DNA of 23,818 nucleotides, taken from DATAVB01 sp040414495 (GTDB lineage Bacteria; Actinomycetota; Actinomycetes; Mycobacteriales; QHCD01). Shown here piece after piece: positions 22,235-23,818 of this stretch (its first letter is position 1; each line of letters begins with the position of its first letter). Where the stretch lies: assembly GCA_040414495.1 (NCBI GenBank), contig JBEDUI010000067.1:1-23818 (forward strand), written 5' to 3'. The position numbers were made by a program, and so were the translations under genes. The notes beneath the pieces were generated by a model. The model did not search any database, was not told the DNA's origin, and was given only the letters and a program-made list of their open reading frames with translations.

Positions 22235-23572
22235 GTGACGGTCACCGGCGCGGCCCAGATCAACGACCAGCGAGAGATCTCCCGGTGGGCGATGTACTCG
22301 TTCGCCAACCACGCCTGGGTGACGACCGTCGGCACTGTGCTGATCGGGCCGTGGCTGCTGGCGTTGGCCAAGTCGGCCGCGGGGTCCAGCCACGCCACAT
22401 TGTTCTCTCTGTTCGGCTGGCACCTGTCGGCCGCCGCGTATCCGTCGTTCATGCTGGCCGTGGCGGCGCTGCTGCAGGTGCTGATATTGCCGGCACTGGG
22501 CGCCTCGGCTGATGCGTTCGCGGCCAAGCGGCGAATTCTGTTCTTCTGCTGCGGTGTGGGTTCGTTCCTGGCCGCGCTGTTGGCGACGACCGGCGGCTCG
22601 CAGTGGCTGTACGCCGGATTGGTCTTCCTCGCCGGCAACCTCGTTTTCGGCGCCAGCGACGTGGTCTACAACGCGTTCCTGCCGCAGCTGTGCACCCCCG
22701 ACCGGCGCGACGCCACGTCCAGTCGCGGGTTCGCGATCGGCTACCTGGGTTCGGGTCTGCTGTTGGCGATCAACCTCGTCCTGTTGCAGATCCACGGCTC
22801 GATCGGCATGTCGAAGTCGACCGCGGTCCGGATCTGTTTCGTCGAGGCCGGCGTGTGGTGGGCCGCGTTCGGCTTCTACGCGATCAAAGGGCTGCGCGAA
22901 CGCGGCTCCGCCAGCGGCGCTCGCATCGGGCACGGGCTGGGTGAGTTGTGGGAAGCGTTGTCCGTACTGCGCGGCATGCCGAACGGGTTCCGCTACCTCG
23001 TCGCGTACCTGTTCTTCTCCGACGCGATCTCGGCCGTGATCGGGCTGTCCTCGACGTACATCACGCACGAGCTCTACAACGACAACGCGACCAAGGCATC
23101 CTCGTTCCTGTTCGAGTTGATCCTGCTGATCCAGTTCGTCGCGATCGGCGGCGCGTTGCTCTTCGCCCGGATCGCCCGCGTGCTGGGTACGAAGCGGACC
23201 GTTCTGCTCTCGTTGGTCATCTGGTGTTTCGTCGTCGTCTACGCCTATCTGGCGTTGCGCAGCAAGGCCGAGGCGGTATTCATGGGCGTCGTGTTGGCGC
23301 TCGTGCTCGGCGGCTCGCAGGCGCTGTCCCGGTCGCTGTATTCGCAGATGGTGCCGCGTGGGCGGGAGGCCACATTCTTCGGTCTGTACGAGATTTGCGA
23401 CCGCGGTACATCATGGTTGGCGCCGCTGCTGTTTACGCTGGTGGTCAATACGACTGGGTCGTTCCGGCAGGCCATCCTGTCGCTGGTGGCGCTGTTCCTG
23501 ATCGGTCTGGTGCTGTTGGCTCGGACCGATACGGACAAGGCCCACGCCGAAGCCGCCGCCGCTCAGACCTGA
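22235..23572 (+). CDS. UMF1/Atg22-like MFS transporter
   Basis: The protein has about 445 residues and about 12 hydrophobic spans. The N terminus QREISRWAMYSFANHAWVTTV matches the unusual start of UMF1 (Atg22-like) major facilitators. Later conserved parts are FGASDVVYNAFLPQL, TSSRGFAIGYLGSG and GGSQALSRSLYSQMVPRGREATFFGLYE. The GTG at 22235 follows the galK stop closely, and no strong ribosome site is seen, so translation is probably coupled. Substrates of bacterial UMF1 proteins are mostly unknown; its yeast relative effluxes amino acids from the vacuole. The link with galE-galK raises the idea of a sugar transporter, but this is inference from position. A short hydrophilic tail rich in Ala closes the protein just before the tandem array. 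Confidence 0.9.
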   Translation: MTVTGAAQINDQREISRWAMYSFANHAWVTTVGTVLIGPWLLALAKSAAGSSHATLFSLFGWHLSAAAYPSFMLAVAALLQVLILPALGASADAFAAKRRILFFCCGVGSFLAALLATTGGSQWLYAGLVFLAGNLVFGASDVVYNAFLPQLCTPDRRDATSSRGFAIGYLGSGLLLAINLVLLQIHGSIGMSKSTAVRICFVEAGVWWAAFGFYAIKGLRERGSASGARIGHGLGELWEALSVLRGMPNGFRYLVAYLFFSDAISAVIGLSSTYITHELYNDNATKASSFLFELILLIQFVAIGGALLFARIARVLGTKRTVLLSLVIWCFVVVYAYLALRSKAEAVFMGVVLALVLGGSQALSRSLYSQMVPRGREATFFGLYEICDRGTSWLAPLLFTLVVNTTGSFRQAILSLVALFLIGLVLLARTDTDKAHAEAAAAQT

Positions 23573-23610
23573 TCTCCCGCGCCCTGCTGCAGCAAACGCA
23601 AACCCGTATT

Positions 23611-23818
23611 TGCAACGACGTCTTTCTCCGATCGCCCTGCTGCAGTGACGTCTTCTCCACCCGCCCTTAGTGCAATGACGTCTTCTCCGCCCGCCCCTCC
23701 CGCAACGCCGTCTTCTCCGATGGCCCTACTGCAGTGACGTCTTCTCCGCCCACCCTACTGCAGTGACGTCTTCTCCGATCGCCCCTCCCGCAACGACATC
23801 CTCTCCACCCACCCCCAC
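23611..23818. repeat. Tandem array of 29-30 bp degenerate units, seven units to the window end
   Basis: Units start at 23611, 23641, 23671, 23701, 23730, 23759 and 23789. Each has a core close to TGCARTGACGTCTTCTCC followed by an 11-12 bp variable part that keeps CCC. Lengths are 30, 30, 30, 29, 29, 30 and 30 bases. Every third unit begins YGCAACG (units 1, 4 and 7) and units 3 and 6 end GCCCCTCC, so a three-unit period of about 88-90 bp is superimposed. The array continues past the window. The 29-base units break any single reading frame across it, and no gene is seen in it. Confidence 0.85.

Noticed and set aside
21980..23068. 362-codon minus-strand frame
   Set aside because: Antisense to galK and the MFS transporter; Gln/Arg/His-rich composition with no family resemblance.
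23611..23818. CRISPR array
   Set aside because: Unit length is 29-30 bp in total; the variable portions are only 11-12 bp and resemble each other (CCC-rich), so there are no unique spacers. No cas gene is seen.

Overview
The window is about 24 kb of GC-rich DNA with dense genes, many GTG starts and frequent 4-base stop/start overlaps (ATGA, GTGA). Together with the gene set (trpS next to a YihY/BrkB membrane protein and an S11 D-Ala-D-Ala carboxypeptidase, and an actinobacterial-type adenosine deaminase), this points to a high-GC actinomycete. I cannot name the genus. No rRNA, tRNA, integrase, transposase or phage gene was seen.

Layout. (1) 1-2262, plus strand: the 3' end of an oligo/dipeptide ABC importer operon (permease end, then two ATPases). 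(2) 2263-2708: a gene-free strip with three related ~56 bp palindromes between convergent genes. (3) 10735-2709, minus strand: a seven-gene nucleoside uptake and breakdown operon (BMP-family lipoprotein, double ATPase, two permeases, cytidine deaminase, thymidine phosphorylase, adenosine deaminase). It carries nucleosides in, deaminates C and A nucleosides, and phosphorolyses pyrimidine deoxynucleosides. The ATPase appears to start at a CTG codon. (4) 11068-12414, plus: a membrane-anchored esterase-like alpha/beta hydrolase. (5) 12446-12772, minus: a YCII-domain protein. (6) 12773-13427: a second gene-poor strip with two more copies of the same palindrome family. (7) 13428-14582, plus: an S11 D-Ala-D-Ala carboxypeptidase, apparently leaderless. 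(8) 19865-14611, minus: CNNM/CorC-type CBS membrane protein, trpS, 2'-5' RNA ligase-like protein, YihY/BrkB protein, and an unrecognised 342-residue protein. (9) 20023-23572, plus: galE, galK and a UMF1/Atg22-like MFS transporter. (10) 23611 to the window end: a tandem array of degenerate 29-30 bp units with a three-unit higher-order period.

Most genes are ordinary housekeeping or transport genes. The unexplained material is in the non-coding DNA. Five ~56 bp palindromes form two subfamilies, with the outer boxes always 42-43 bp apart. The 3' tandem array and the 9-bp repeat before the RNA-ligase gene are also unexplained. I found no defence system or mobile element; the palindrome family and the terminal array are the best candidates for something undescribed.
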